A DNA stretch of 64,000 bases, from positions 248,001-312,000 of the forward strand of contig NZ_JAYLVL010000003.1 of NCBI RefSeq assembly GCF_046156175.1, given 5' to 3'. Of this stretch, positions 25,399 to 33,798 are shown piece by piece. The notes under the pieces were generated by a model, which was given only the letters and a program-made list of their open reading frames with translations, ran no database searches and had not been told where the DNA came from. The DNA is from Lacisediminihabitans sp046156175. Its GTDB lineage: Bacteria; Actinomycetota; Actinomycetes; Actinomycetales; Microbacteriaceae. Every line of letters begins with the position of its first letter. Position 1 is the first letter of the stretch. The position numbers and the translations under genes were made by a program.

Positions 25399-26727
25399 AT
25401 GAGCGACAACGCGGCCGACTGGAAGTTCGAGACCAAGCAGATCCACACGGGTGCGGCACCCGATCCCGTGACCAATGCTCGCGCGACTCCGATCTACCAG
25501 ACCACCTCCTACGTCTTCAACAGCGCCGAGCACGCCAAGAACCTGTTCGCCCTCGCCGAGTTCGGCAACATCTACACGCGCATCCAGAACCCGACCCAGA
25601 ACGTCGTCGAGGAGCGCGTCGCGGCTCTCGAGGGGGGCACCGCCGCCCTGCTCGTCTCCTCCGGCCAGGCCGCGGAGACCATCGCCGTGCTCAACATCGC
25701 CGAGGCGGGCGACCACATCGTCTCGTCATCCTCGATCTACGGCGGAACCTACAACCTCTTCAAGTACACGCTGAAGAAGCTCGGCATCGAGACGACCTTC
25801 GTCGAGGACCAGGACGACGCCGCAGAATGGGCCGCCGCCGTTCGCCCGAACACCAAGTTGTTCTTCGCCGAGACCATCGGTAACCCGAAGATCAACATCC
25901 TCGACATCAAGAAGGTCGCGGAGGTCGCGCACGAGAACGGCGTTCCGCTCATCGTCGACAACACGATCGCGACGCCGTACCTGATCCGCCCGTTCGAGCA
26001 CGGGGCCGACATCGTCGTGCACTCTGCGACCAAGTTCCTCGGCGGTCACGGCACCGTCATCGGCGGAATCATCGTCGACGGTGGCAAGTTCGAGTGGTCC
26101 AAGAACGTCGAGAAGTTCCCGGGCCTCACGGAGCCCGACCCGTCGTACCACGGTGCGAGCTACACCACCGTGCTCGGCGATGGCATCGCCTACATCATCA
26201 AGGCTCGCGTGCAGCTGCTTCGCGACCTGGGCTCCGCGATCGCCCCGGCGAGTGCCTGGCAGCTCATCCAGGGCATCGAGACCCTGAGCCTGCGCATCGA
26301 GCGTCACGTGCAGAACGCTCAGGCCGTGGCCGAATGGCTCGACAACCACGACGACGTCGCCTCGGTCAACTACTCGGGACTGCCGTCGAGCCCCTGGTAT
26401 GCCACGGCCAACGAATACGCCCCCAAGGGCGTCGGGGCGGTGCTGTCGTTCGAGCTCAAGGGCGGAGTGGATGCCGGAGCAGCCCTCGTCGACAGCGTCA
26501 GCCTGTTCAGCCACCTCGCCAACATCGGAGACGTGCGCAGCCTGATCATCCACCCGGCGTCGACCACCCACTCGCAGCTCACCCCGGAGCAGCAGCTCAC
26601 CTCGGGCGTCACGCCCGGCCTCGTGCGGCTCTCGGTCGGCCTCGAGAACATCGACGACATCATCGCCGACCTCTCCGCGGGACTCGCGGCGGCTCGCGCC
26701 GTCACGAAGGCGGCGCAGAGCGCGTAA
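25399..26727 (+). CDS. metY: O-acetylhomoserine aminocarboxypropyltransferase
   Basis: 442 residues, the long form characteristic of MetY. A PLP enzyme that makes homocysteine from O-acetylhomoserine and sulfide. PLP-binding Lys212 lies in VVHSATKFLGGHG, and the N-terminal FETKQIHTGAAPD and the phosphate-binding SSGQAAET match the Cys/Met-metabolism family. GAGGAGAG stands before the ATG. metX follows 112 bp downstream on the same strand, giving the complete acetylation and direct-sulfhydrylation route. No SAM riboswitch is recognisable upstream; a dyad in the promoter may be an operator. Confidence 0.95.
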   Translation: MSDNAADWKFETKQIHTGAAPDPVTNARATPIYQTTSYVFNSAEHAKNLFALAEFGNIYTRIQNPTQNVVEERVAALEGGTAALLVSSGQAAETIAVLNIAEAGDHIVSSSSIYGGTYNLFKYTLKKLGIETTFVEDQDDAAEWAAAVRPNTKLFFAETIGNPKINILDIKKVAEVAHENGVPLIVDNTIATPYLIRPFEHGADIVVHSATKFLGGHGTVIGGIIVDGGKFEWSKNVEKFPGLTEPDPSYHGASYTTVLGDGIAYIIKARVQLLRDLGSAIAPASAWQLIQGIETLSLRIERHVQNAQAVAEWLDNHDDVASVNYSGLPSSPWYATANEYAPKGVGAVLSFELKGGVDAGAALVDSVSLFSHLANIGDVRSLIIHPASTTHSQLTPEQQLTSGVTPGLVRLSVGLENIDDIIADLSAGLAAARAVTKAAQSA

Positions 26728-26824
26728 CGATTCCGGCGGTCGAGTGGCGTGCTGCGGCACTCCTCTCGACCGCCGTCGTCTGCGGCCGAACCGTAACAAA
26801 GGTCGTTCCCCCGGCAGAACTTGC

Positions 26825-26830
26825 GATACT
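26825..26830 (+). promoter_or_regulatory. -10 box before metX
   Basis: GATACT, 9 nt before the ATG at 26840; no ribosome binding site, so metX may have its own nearly leaderless transcript. Confidence 0.4.
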
Positions 26831-26839
26831 TGCTGAGAC

Positions 26840-28045
26840 ATGGATTGGCAGACTTCCGAGGACACGGTCCCATCGAGCTTCGTGACCGAAGCGAACACGC
26901 GGGCGATGATCGGCAAGCCACCGGCGACCGGAGCGTGGCGAGAGGGCGACAACCCCGGCGACCGCCTCTTCGTCTCCATCGGTGCCCAGCAGTTCGAGCG
27001 CGGCGGCGGCATCCCCTCCGGCCGCATCGCCTACGAGACCTGGGGCGAACTAGACGCCGACCGGGGTAACGCCGTCCTGGTGCTCCACGCACTCACCGGC
27101 GACAGCCACGTGGTCGGGTCCGCGGCCCCGGGACATCCGACCGCCGGATGGTGGTCAGCCATCATCGGACCGGGCAAGGCCGTCGACACGGATCGCTGGT
27201 TCGTCGTGGCTCCGAACATGCTCGGGGGCTGCCAGGGCAGCACCGGGCCCGCATCCCTCGCCCCCGACGGGCGCGAGTGGGGAGCACGGTTTCCCTACCT
27301 CACCATCCGCGACCAGGTCTCCGCGCAGGCCGCGCTCTCCGACGCGATCGGCATCGAGCGCTGGGCGGCCGTGATCGGAGGGTCCATGGGAGGCATGCAG
27401 GCCCTCGAATGGGCCATCGGACATCCCGATCGCCTCGATCGTGTGGCGATCATCGCCGCGCCGACCATCTCGAGCGCCGACCAGATCGCACTCAATTCGG
27501 TGCAGATCGAAGCGATAACCATGGATTCGAAGTTCGCCGACGGCGACTACTACGAGAATGCGGATGGCGACGGACCGTATCGCGGGCTCTCGCTCGCCCG
27601 CCGGATGGCCCTCCTCAACTACCGCTCTCCCACCGAGCTCAACGACCGGTTCGAACGAAGTTGGCAGTCGAGCGTGAGCCCCCTCGGCGCCGAGGGCAAG
27701 TTCGCGGTGGAGAGCTACCTCGATTTCCACGGCAACAAGTTCACCCGGCGTTTCGATGCCAACAGCTATGTGCTGCTCGTGCAGGCGATGAACTCGCACG
27801 ACATCGGTCGGGACCGCGGTGGTGTGGCGGCCGCCCTGTCCCGAGTGACCGCGAAGAACGTCGTGCTCGGAATCGACAGCGACAGGCTGTTCCCCCTCGC
27901 CGACCAGGTCACGATCGCTGCCGGCGTCTCTGGCAACATCGACGGTGGCCTGGCCGTGGTCATCCACTCCGAGTTCGGTCACGACGGATTCCTCATCGAA
28001 GACGGGTTGGTCGGCCCGGAGCTCACCCGTTTGCTCGAGTCCTAG
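26840..28045 (+). CDS. metX: Homoserine O-acetyltransferase
   Basis: 401 residues of the alpha/beta-hydrolase-fold MetX family, which transfers acetyl from acetyl-CoA to homoserine. The nucleophile elbow GGSMGG contains Ser182; the Asp (GIDSDRLFPL near 338) and His (HSEFGHDGFL near 376) of the triad are present. LVLHALTGDSHV near residue 75 forms the oxyanion region. It supplies the substrate for MetY encoded just upstream. Between the genes there is a GATACT box and no strong terminator, so both operon read-through and a separate promoter are possible. Confidence 0.94.
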   Translation: MDWQTSEDTVPSSFVTEANTRAMIGKPPATGAWREGDNPGDRLFVSIGAQQFERGGGIPSGRIAYETWGELDADRGNAVLVLHALTGDSHVVGSAAPGHPTAGWWSAIIGPGKAVDTDRWFVVAPNMLGGCQGSTGPASLAPDGREWGARFPYLTIRDQVSAQAALSDAIGIERWAAVIGGSMGGMQALEWAIGHPDRLDRVAIIAAPTISSADQIALNSVQIEAITMDSKFADGDYYENADGDGPYRGLSLARRMALLNYRSPTELNDRFERSWQSSVSPLGAEGKFAVESYLDFHGNKFTRRFDANSYVLLVQAMNSHDIGRDRGGVAAALSRVTAKNVVLGIDSDRLFPLADQVTIAAGVSGNIDGGLAVVIHSEFGHDGFLIEDGLVGPELTRLLES

Positions 28046-28072
28046 CCCCCGAGGCGGTATCAGGGCCGTTCT

Positions 28073-28085
28073 GGGGGCAGCCCCC
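28073..28085 (+). terminator. Weak terminator-like hairpin after metX
   Basis: GGGGG-CAG-CCCCC, which can alternatively pair its left arm with GCCCCC just after the metX stop. No T-tract follows, so function is uncertain. Confidence 0.25.
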
Positions 28086-28111
28086 GGCACCCGAGCGACT
28101 GTCAGTTTGAC

Positions 28112-28117
28112 TATGCT
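28112..28117 (+). promoter_or_regulatory. -10 box of the two-regulator signalling cluster
   Basis: TATGCT places the transcription start near 28124, which excludes upstream start codons of the first response regulator and supports GTG at 28183. Confidence 0.45.
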
Positions 28118-28182
28118 GGGTGTACAGAGTGGTCTGTGCCAGCACCCGAGCTGGCATGTGCCACGGGGGAAAGTCGGTCGAA

Positions 28183-28845
28183 GTGATTCACAAGCGAGAG
28201 AAGTCTGCCTTCATCCGAGTTGCGATCGTCGATGATCACCAGCTCGTGGTGGACGGACTCGTCGCGCACCTGCATTCGCGCCGTCACGGCATCCATGTCG
28301 CCATCGGCGAGTCCAGCTGGGCGGGGCTTTTGGCGCACCCCGAGTTCCCCGTGGACGTAGTCGTGCTTGACCTCAACCTCGACGACAACGTCCCCATCGG
28401 CGCGAAGGTACGGGCCCTCAACGCAGCCGGCTCCAGCACCATCGTCATGAGTCGCCACGCGGAGTCCTCCTCCGTCCATGGCGCGATCAGGGCAGGCGCA
28501 CTCGGCTTCGTGCCGAAGACCGAGTCGGCTGATGAACTGGTGCGCGCGATCCACTCCGCCGCCGCGGGCCACCGTTACGAGAACGGTCCTCTCGCCGGAG
28601 CGCTGTCCGGCGACGGCAAGGCCCTGGATCCCGGTCTCGGCCGCCAGGAACTCCGCGCGATCATGCTCTACGCCTCCGGGCGTTCCATCCGTGAGGTCGC
28701 CGGAGACATGGGAACGACCGAAGAGACGGTCAAGTCCTACATCAAACGCGCGCGGCGCAAGTATCGGGACATCGGCATCGACCTCGGGACCAAGATCCTG
28801 CTGAGACGCCATGGCATCCGCGAAGGCTGGCTCACCCCGGAGTAG
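28183..28845 (+). CDS. NarL/LuxR-type response regulator, first copy
   Basis: 220 residues from GTG 28183, which has GGGGGAAAG upstream. The receiver domain (about 11-130) has acidic pair Asp17/Asp18, phospho-acceptor Asp63 in VVVLDLNL, and the conserved Lys in GFVPKTES. The C-terminal HTH (about 150-210) has ETVKSYIKRARRKYRD in place of the usual recognition helix of NarL-type proteins, and an uncommon end GTKILLRRHGI shared with the second regulator of the cluster. It directly precedes the kinase gene (stop TAG followed at once by ATG), so kinase and regulator are presumably partners. Confidence 0.88.
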   Translation: MIHKREKSAFIRVAIVDDHQLVVDGLVAHLHSRRHGIHVAIGESSWAGLLAHPEFPVDVVVLDLNLDDNVPIGAKVRALNAAGSSTIVMSRHAESSSVHGAIRAGALGFVPKTESADELVRAIHSAAAGHRYENGPLAGALSGDGKALDPGLGRQELRAIMLYASGRSIREVAGDMGTTEETVKSYIKRARRKYRDIGIDLGTKILLRRHGIREGWLTPE

Positions 28846-30075
28846 ATGGCGCTCGGGTGTGATGCCACCGACGGTGTCGTGCCCCCGCGGCGAGTGTCGA
28901 TGTGTGACTATTGCTCTGTGGAACTCATCGCCAAGGAGCGCGATCGACTTCTGCAGCGATCCGCCCGCTTCATCGGCCTCGGCTCGACAGCGGTGGCCCT
29001 TGTCTGTTTCTCGGTGCCGGGAGTGCTGCAACTGGCGACGCTGCTCTCCGCCCTCCCGCTGTTCGTGGTGCTCGCGTTCAGCCTGTACCGCGTCGGCGTG
29101 AACCAGTCCCTCGTCTGGATCGTGCTCGGCATCCTGTCGGGGCTCGGCATCCTGTTCGTGGTGCAACTCCCCGGCGAAGACCAGGCGAGCAGCTCCCTCG
29201 GCACGGCGATCGTGCCCCTGGCCGCCGGTGCGATCGCCTCATTCGCGGTGGTCCTCACGGCAAGCGTCGGGAGGATCGTCCTTCTGGTCGTCGCCTTCCT
29301 CGCCACCCTCGTGCTCGCGGAACTGGCCATCCCCGGACCCGTCTCGGTGCAGGATGCGCAGATCATGATCGGCTGGGTGCTCGCCGCCGTCTTCGGGTAT
29401 TGGCTCTCGGCCAGCATCCCTCGGGCCGCCCGCCGCATCTACAGCATCGGGCGAGCCCACAGGGCCGAGCGCCAGGCCAGCGAGACCGAGGCCCAGCGTC
29501 GCCAGGGCGCAAGGCTCCTGCACGACACCGTGCTCGCCACCCTCACCCTGCTCGCCCACTCCGGTGTCGGGGTCGCGGCATCCGCCCTCCAGCAGCAGTC
29601 CGGCGAAGATGCGCGGCTCTTGCGCCAACTGAGGCTCGGAGCGACTCCCGTTCCCCAGTCGTCGGGTGTCTACAACCTGGAACCCGTCGAGGAGACCGCT
29701 CTTGGCACCACCCTCGAATCGGTGAAACAGCGCTTCGGGCGCATGGGCCTCGAGGTCAGCTGGCACGGCACCGGCCAGGTGCTTCTCCCCAGCGACGTTC
29801 TCGACGCGTTCCTGCTCGCCCTCGCCGAGTGCCTGGAGAACGTGCGTCGGCACGCCGGGGTCACCGACGCTCACGTCACCATCACCGATGACGAATCCAC
29901 GGTGCGGGCGATGGTCACGGACGCCGGAGTCGGGTTCAACATCTCGGACATCGATGAGGCGCGACTCGGTTTCAAAGACTCCGTCGTCGCACGTCTGAAG
30001 GACGTCGGCGGCAACGCGCGACTGTTCTCCTCTCCGGGCGCCGGCACCACTGTCGTGCTCGAGGTGCCCAAGTGA
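28846..30075 (+). CDS. Membrane sensor histidine kinase, NarX-like
   Basis: 409 residues. Six or so membrane helices occupy about residues 38-195 without a large extracellular sensor domain. They are followed by a HisKA_3-type helix with probable phospho-acceptor His226 in RLLHDTVLATL, and a HATPase domain (about 300-409) with N-box ECLENVRRHAG, a DAGVGFN G1 box and a GAGTTVVLEV end. The overall form is that of a NarL-system kinase detecting a membrane or envelope signal. The start could also be ATG 28900. The stop overlaps the GTG of the next gene (GTGA). Confidence 0.85.
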   Translation: MALGCDATDGVVPPRRVSMCDYCSVELIAKERDRLLQRSARFIGLGSTAVALVCFSVPGVLQLATLLSALPLFVVLAFSLYRVGVNQSLVWIVLGILSGLGILFVVQLPGEDQASSSLGTAIVPLAAGAIASFAVVLTASVGRIVLLVVAFLATLVLAELAIPGPVSVQDAQIMIGWVLAAVFGYWLSASIPRAARRIYSIGRAHRAERQASETEAQRRQGARLLHDTVLATLTLLAHSGVGVAASALQQQSGEDARLLRQLRLGATPVPQSSGVYNLEPVEETALGTTLESVKQRFGRMGLEVSWHGTGQVLLPSDVLDAFLLALAECLENVRRHAGVTDAHVTITDDESTVRAMVTDAGVGFNISDIDEARLGFKDSVVARLKDVGGNARLFSSPGAGTTVVLEVPK

Positions 30076-31325
30076 CCGACTACGCCCGCCCGGAAGAGAA
30101 CACCCTCGGGGTCATCCTCGGCAAGCGCAACCGTGCCGGGGTGCCGGCCGGTTCCACCGCCGGACGCGCCATGCGCCAGGCCAGCGCGCGCGGGGCCAGT
30201 CTCGGCACCGGCTACCTCGGCGTCGGCGCGAGCGTGCTCGCCGGTCTCCAGGCCGTGTACGGCATCGGTATGTTCGTGAGCCACGCCGGGGAGTATCCCT
30301 TTATCCTGCCCGCGGCGCTGGCGTGGGTGGTGTACGCGCTCGCGCTCGTCGGCGTCGCCACGACCATCGCCACCCGGGGCGAACAGATGCCCGACTGGCT
30401 GTTCGGTACCTTCCTGATCGGCCTGGCGGGCGTGGTCGCATTCGACCTCATCGCCATCTGGTCGCTTCATGACGTCGGTCGCTACGCCACCGCCGCCGCG
30501 TCCGCCGGTTTCGGGCTGCTCGCCGCGCTCACCCTCCGTCGCAGCCGCGAGTTGCTCGCGGTTGCATCAATTCTCGGAATGACCCTGTTGGTGGCAATAC
30601 TCCTGACCACGAAACTGACCCCGCAGAGCATTCCCGCCCAGATCCTCCTTCTGGCGACAGCGGTGATGCCTGTGGTTTTCGGAATCTACATCGTGCGGCG
30701 TTTCCGTCGCATCGTGCAGCTGGAACTCGACCGGGTACTCGTGCAGAGCACCGTCTCCGCGCCGCGCTTCGCCGTCGGCATGCTCGCATCGGAGGAACTC
30801 GCGCGGCTCGACCTCGCCGCCGAGGAACTCCTCGAGTCAGTCGCAACGGGACGCACCAAGCTGCCCCTCTCCCCCAAAACGGCGTCCACCGCGGCATCCC
30901 TCGCCACCGAGCTCAGGCTGCACCTCATCGAGGGCCGTCGCGAGACCTGGCTCTATCACGCGATCACCGAGTCCGAACAGTTGGGAAAGTCCGTGACCCT
31001 GGCCGACCGCGGAAGTCTCGCCGGCCTGCTCGCTCCGCAACAGCGCGACGGCCTGCTCGCCGCGGTCTGGCTGCTGGTGAGCGATCAAAGCAAGTCGAGT
31101 CCGACCGCGCAACTCACCATCGGGCCGGTGACGGCCATCCCGGAGCCGGGGTCGAAGACGATCACGGTGCCGCTCGTCATCACCACAACCGCCGTGCCGC
31201 GCAGCCGGGTGGATCCCGCCACCTGGGATGCGATCGGCAAAGTCGGCAGATTCCTCGACTCCACCCAGAACTCGAGCCTGCGTGTCGAGATCGAGTGCAT
31301 CGTCACCAACCCCGCCGACCAATAG
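30072..31325 (+). CDS. Kinase-like membrane protein without catalytic motifs
   Basis: 417 residues. The N-terminal half has about six membrane helices (residues 48-220), similar in plan to the adjacent kinase. The soluble C-terminal half (about 225-417) is helical and then beta-rich, like a dimerisation plus ATPase domain, but no phospho-acceptor H-box, no N-box and no glycine-rich ATP-binding boxes can be found. It overlaps the kinase gene by four bases and lies before a second response regulator. It may be a degenerate kinase that modulates the real one, or a signal-sensing partner; this is inference from plan and position. Confidence 0.7.
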   Translation: MTDYARPEENTLGVILGKRNRAGVPAGSTAGRAMRQASARGASLGTGYLGVGASVLAGLQAVYGIGMFVSHAGEYPFILPAALAWVVYALALVGVATTIATRGEQMPDWLFGTFLIGLAGVVAFDLIAIWSLHDVGRYATAAASAGFGLLAALTLRRSRELLAVASILGMTLLVAILLTTKLTPQSIPAQILLLATAVMPVVFGIYIVRRFRRIVQLELDRVLVQSTVSAPRFAVGMLASEELARLDLAAEELLESVATGRTKLPLSPKTASTAASLATELRLHLIEGRRETWLYHAITESEQLGKSVTLADRGSLAGLLAPQQRDGLLAAVWLLVSDQSKSSPTAQLTIGPVTAIPEPGSKTITVPLVITTTAVPRSRVDPATWDAIGKVGRFLDSTQNSSLRVEIECIVTNPADQ

Positions 31326-31362
31326 CATCGAAAGAGTCGCGTCCACAGAATGGAAGGCCCCC

Positions 31363-32049
31363 GTGCCAGACAGCTCCGTCCCCCCCACTGACGATCGAAT
31401 CCGCCTCGCACTGGTCGATGACCACAAGATGTTGCTCGGTGCGCTCACCGAATGGATCCGCAACGCCGCATCCGACATCAACATGGTCGCCGCGGTGTCC
31501 ACCTGGCCGGACCTCCTGACACACACCGAGTTCCCCGTGGACGTGGTGCTTCTCGACCTCGACCTCAAAGACAACATCCCGATCTCGCTGAAGATCTCGA
31601 CGCTCAAGACGACCGGGGTGAAGACGGTGCTCATGAGCACCTACTCGGAGCCGAACGTCGTGCGCGAGGCTCTCGCGGCCGGAGCCCTCGGCTACCTCGT
31701 GAAGAGCGAGGATGCCGAGATGATCGTCGAAGCCATCCGGGCCGCCTCCCAGGGCGACTCCTTCGTGTCCGCCGAACTGGACCTCGCCCTCAACGCCAGC
31801 GATGTCGGCGGCGCGCCGAAGCTGAGCGCGCAGGAGCGCCGGGTGATGGCCCTCTACGGCGGCGGCGAGCCGGTGAAGGCCGTCGCCTTCCAGCTCGGGA
31901 TCTCGGAAGAGACCGCCAAGAGCTACCTCAAGCGAATCCGTGAGAAGTACCGCGTCGCGGGAATCGATGTCGGCACCAAGGTGGCGCTGCGCAAGCGCGC
32001 GATCCAGGACGGCATCCTGATCTCGACGGACGCGCCGAACAGCTTCTAG
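31363..32049 (+). CDS. NarL/LuxR-type response regulator, second copy
   Basis: 228 residues from GTG 31363, with AAGG 6 nt upstream. Receiver domain: acidic pair in ALVDDHKMLL, phospho-acceptor Asp65 in VVLLDLDLKDN, switch Ser in MSTYSE and Lys in GYLVKSED. The HTH ends in ETAKSYLKRIREKYR and GTKVALRKRAI, which parallels the first regulator nearly residue for residue (EFPVDVV before the Asp is identical in both). The two regulators therefore look like paralogues from a local duplication, sharing one kinase. Confidence 0.88.
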   Translation: MPDSSVPPTDDRIRLALVDDHKMLLGALTEWIRNAASDINMVAAVSTWPDLLTHTEFPVDVVLLDLDLKDNIPISLKISTLKTTGVKTVLMSTYSEPNVVREALAAGALGYLVKSEDAEMIVEAIRAASQGDSFVSAELDLALNASDVGGAPKLSAQERRVMALYGGGEPVKAVAFQLGISEETAKSYLKRIREKYRVAGIDVGTKVALRKRAIQDGILISTDAPNSF

Positions 32050-32092
32050 CGCGGTGCGCGGATCTCCCGGATCTGCGACCCGGGAGTCCGGG

Positions 32093-33388
32093 CTACTCCG
32101 CCGCGAGCGGCACGATGGGATGCTCGCGCCGGCTCGCGAGCGAGCCGCCACGGCTGCGCTGCAACAGCACGCTCCACGTCACGAGGGCCAGTCCCGGCGC
32201 GCACAGCATCAGGCCGACCCACACCGGGGAGATGTAGCCGAGCCCCGCCGCGACCGTGAGTCCGCCGAGGTACGCGCCGAGGCTGTTGCCGATGTTGAGG
32301 GCAGAGTGGTTCGCCGCCGCGGCAAGCGTCTGGCTGTCGTCCGCGACATCCATGAGACGCGTCTGGATGGCGGGCGAGATACCCGCCGCCGCGACACCGA
32401 CCAGGAAGACGAAGACGAAGAGTCCGGGAACGAGGTGGGCCGTGAGGGCGAGCCCGGCGAGCGACACGACAAAGAGGCCGAAGAACGAGTAGATCGCGCG
32501 CACGACGTTCTTGTCGGCGGCCCAGCCACCGATGATGTTGCCGAGCGTCATCCCGAGCCCCACCACCACGAGCACGATCGGCACGAAGATCGGGGCAAGT
32601 CCTGCGACGTCCGTCGAGATCGGCGAGATGAACGTGTACACGCAGAAGAATCCGCCGAAACCGATCGCGCCGGTGAGCAGCGTGAGCCAGACCTGCGAGC
32701 GTCCGAAGGCCTTCAACTCCCGCTTCATCGTCGCCGATGCATCCCCCGGCTGTGTCGGGAGCAGCAGCGCGAGGGCGACGAAGGTCAGCCCGAAGATCAC
32801 GGCTACGGCGAAGTAGGCGACCCGCCAACCGGCCTGCTGCCCCAGGAAGGTGATGGCGGGCACACCGATCACATTGGCGATCGTGAGCCCCGACAGAACG
32901 TAGGCGACTCCGGCCCCGCGCTTGCCGGGCCCCATCAGGGAGGCGGCGACCAACGACGCGATGCCGAAGTAGGCGCCGTGGGGCAGTCCCGCCAGAAACC
33001 GGGCCGCGAGCACGAGCCCGAAGGTGGGCAGCACCGCGGACAGCACCGTGCCAACGGTGAATGCGGCAGCGAGTACGAGCAGCAGCTTCTTGCGCGGGAA
33101 CCTCGCGGCGAACGCGGCAATGGTCGGCGCGCCGACCACGACGCCGAGCGCGTAGGCCGAGGCGAGCCAACCCGCCTGCGCGTTCGCGATCTCCGGCGAA
33201 CGCGAATACAGCTGCGGCAGGAGATCGTGCGCGATGTTGGGCAGCAGGCCCAGCACGACGAATTCGGTGGATCCGATTCCGAATCCTCCGAGCGCGAGAG
33301 CGAGCAGGGCGAGGCGCGTCCGGGCGGGAGACAGGGTTTTCACGAAGATGACGGGCCGTTCGGGGATCGAGGGAGTGCGAAGACTCAC
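32093..33388 (-). CDS. MFS transporter, DHA1 (AraJ/PbuE-like)
   Basis: 431 residues with 12 likely membrane helices. The first helix reads ALALGGFGIGSTEFVVLGLLPNIA, the signature of the DHA1 AraJ/YdhP/PbuE group, with the MFS motif after helix 2 at FAARFPRKKLL. Relatives export sugars, purine analogues or drugs. GTG 33388 gives the full frame; GTG at about 33343 (VKTLSPART) is an alternative start directly before the first helix. A TACAGT box lies some 40 nt upstream of the longer start. The gene is isolated from known regulators. Confidence 0.85.
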   Translation of the reverse strand: MSLRTPSIPERPVIFVKTLSPARTRLALLALALGGFGIGSTEFVVLGLLPNIAHDLLPQLYSRSPEIANAQAGWLASAYALGVVVGAPTIAAFAARFPRKKLLLVLAAAFTVGTVLSAVLPTFGLVLAARFLAGLPHGAYFGIASLVAASLMGPGKRGAGVAYVLSGLTIANVIGVPAITFLGQQAGWRVAYFAVAVIFGLTFVALALLLPTQPGDASATMKRELKAFGRSQVWLTLLTGAIGFGGFFCVYTFISPISTDVAGLAPIFVPIVLVVVGLGMTLGNIIGGWAADKNVVRAIYSFFGLFVVSLAGLALTAHLVPGLFVFVFLVGVAAAGISPAIQTRLMDVADDSQTLAAAANHSALNIGNSLGAYLGGLTVAAGLGYISPVWVGLMLCAPGLALVTWSVLLQRSRGGSLASRREHPIVPLAAE

Positions 33389-33459
33389 CGTCGAGCATCG
33401 TCGGGTGCATCGGCGACGCTCCCTGGGTTCTACTGTAGGGCGATGGCGGACCCTGGCGC

Positions 33460-33768
33460 TCAGCCCTGCGCGTCGAGCGCGCGCTCGAGGCGCTCCACCT
33501 TGCCGGTGAGTTCGCCCGTGTGACCCGGACGGATGTCGGCCTTGAGCACCAGGGACACGCGGGTTCCAAAGCTGCCGACGGCCTCGGTCGCGCGCTTCAC
33601 CACGGCGAAGACCTCGTCCCAGTCCCCCTCGATGGTCGTGAACATCGAGTCGGTGTGGTTCGGGAGGCCGGACTCGCGCACGACGCGCACGGCGGCTGCG
33701 ACGGCGTCGTGCACCGAATCATCCGAGTCCGGTGCGCCGCTGGGGGCGACTGAGAATGCTACGAGCAT
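33460..33768 (-). CDS. MTH1187/YqgV-family thiamine-binding protein
   Basis: 102 residues of the small ferredoxin-like MTH1187/YkoF-like family. Characteristic features are the N-terminal strand LVAFSVAPSG, the HTDSMFTTIEGDWDEVFAVVKRA segment in the middle (split here at about 38-60) and a strand with VSLVLKADIR. Family members bind thiamine and probably buffer or deliver it. GAGGAG precedes the ATG. Neighbours give no thiamine-biosynthesis context. Confidence 0.85.
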   Translation of the reverse strand: MLVAFSVAPSGAPDSDDSVHDAVAAAVRVVRESGLPNHTDSMFTTIEGDWDEVFAVVKRATEAVGSFGTRVSLVLKADIRPGHTGELTGKVERLERALDAQG

Positions 33769-33798
33769 GGGATCTCCTCTGATCGATGGCGAAAGCGA

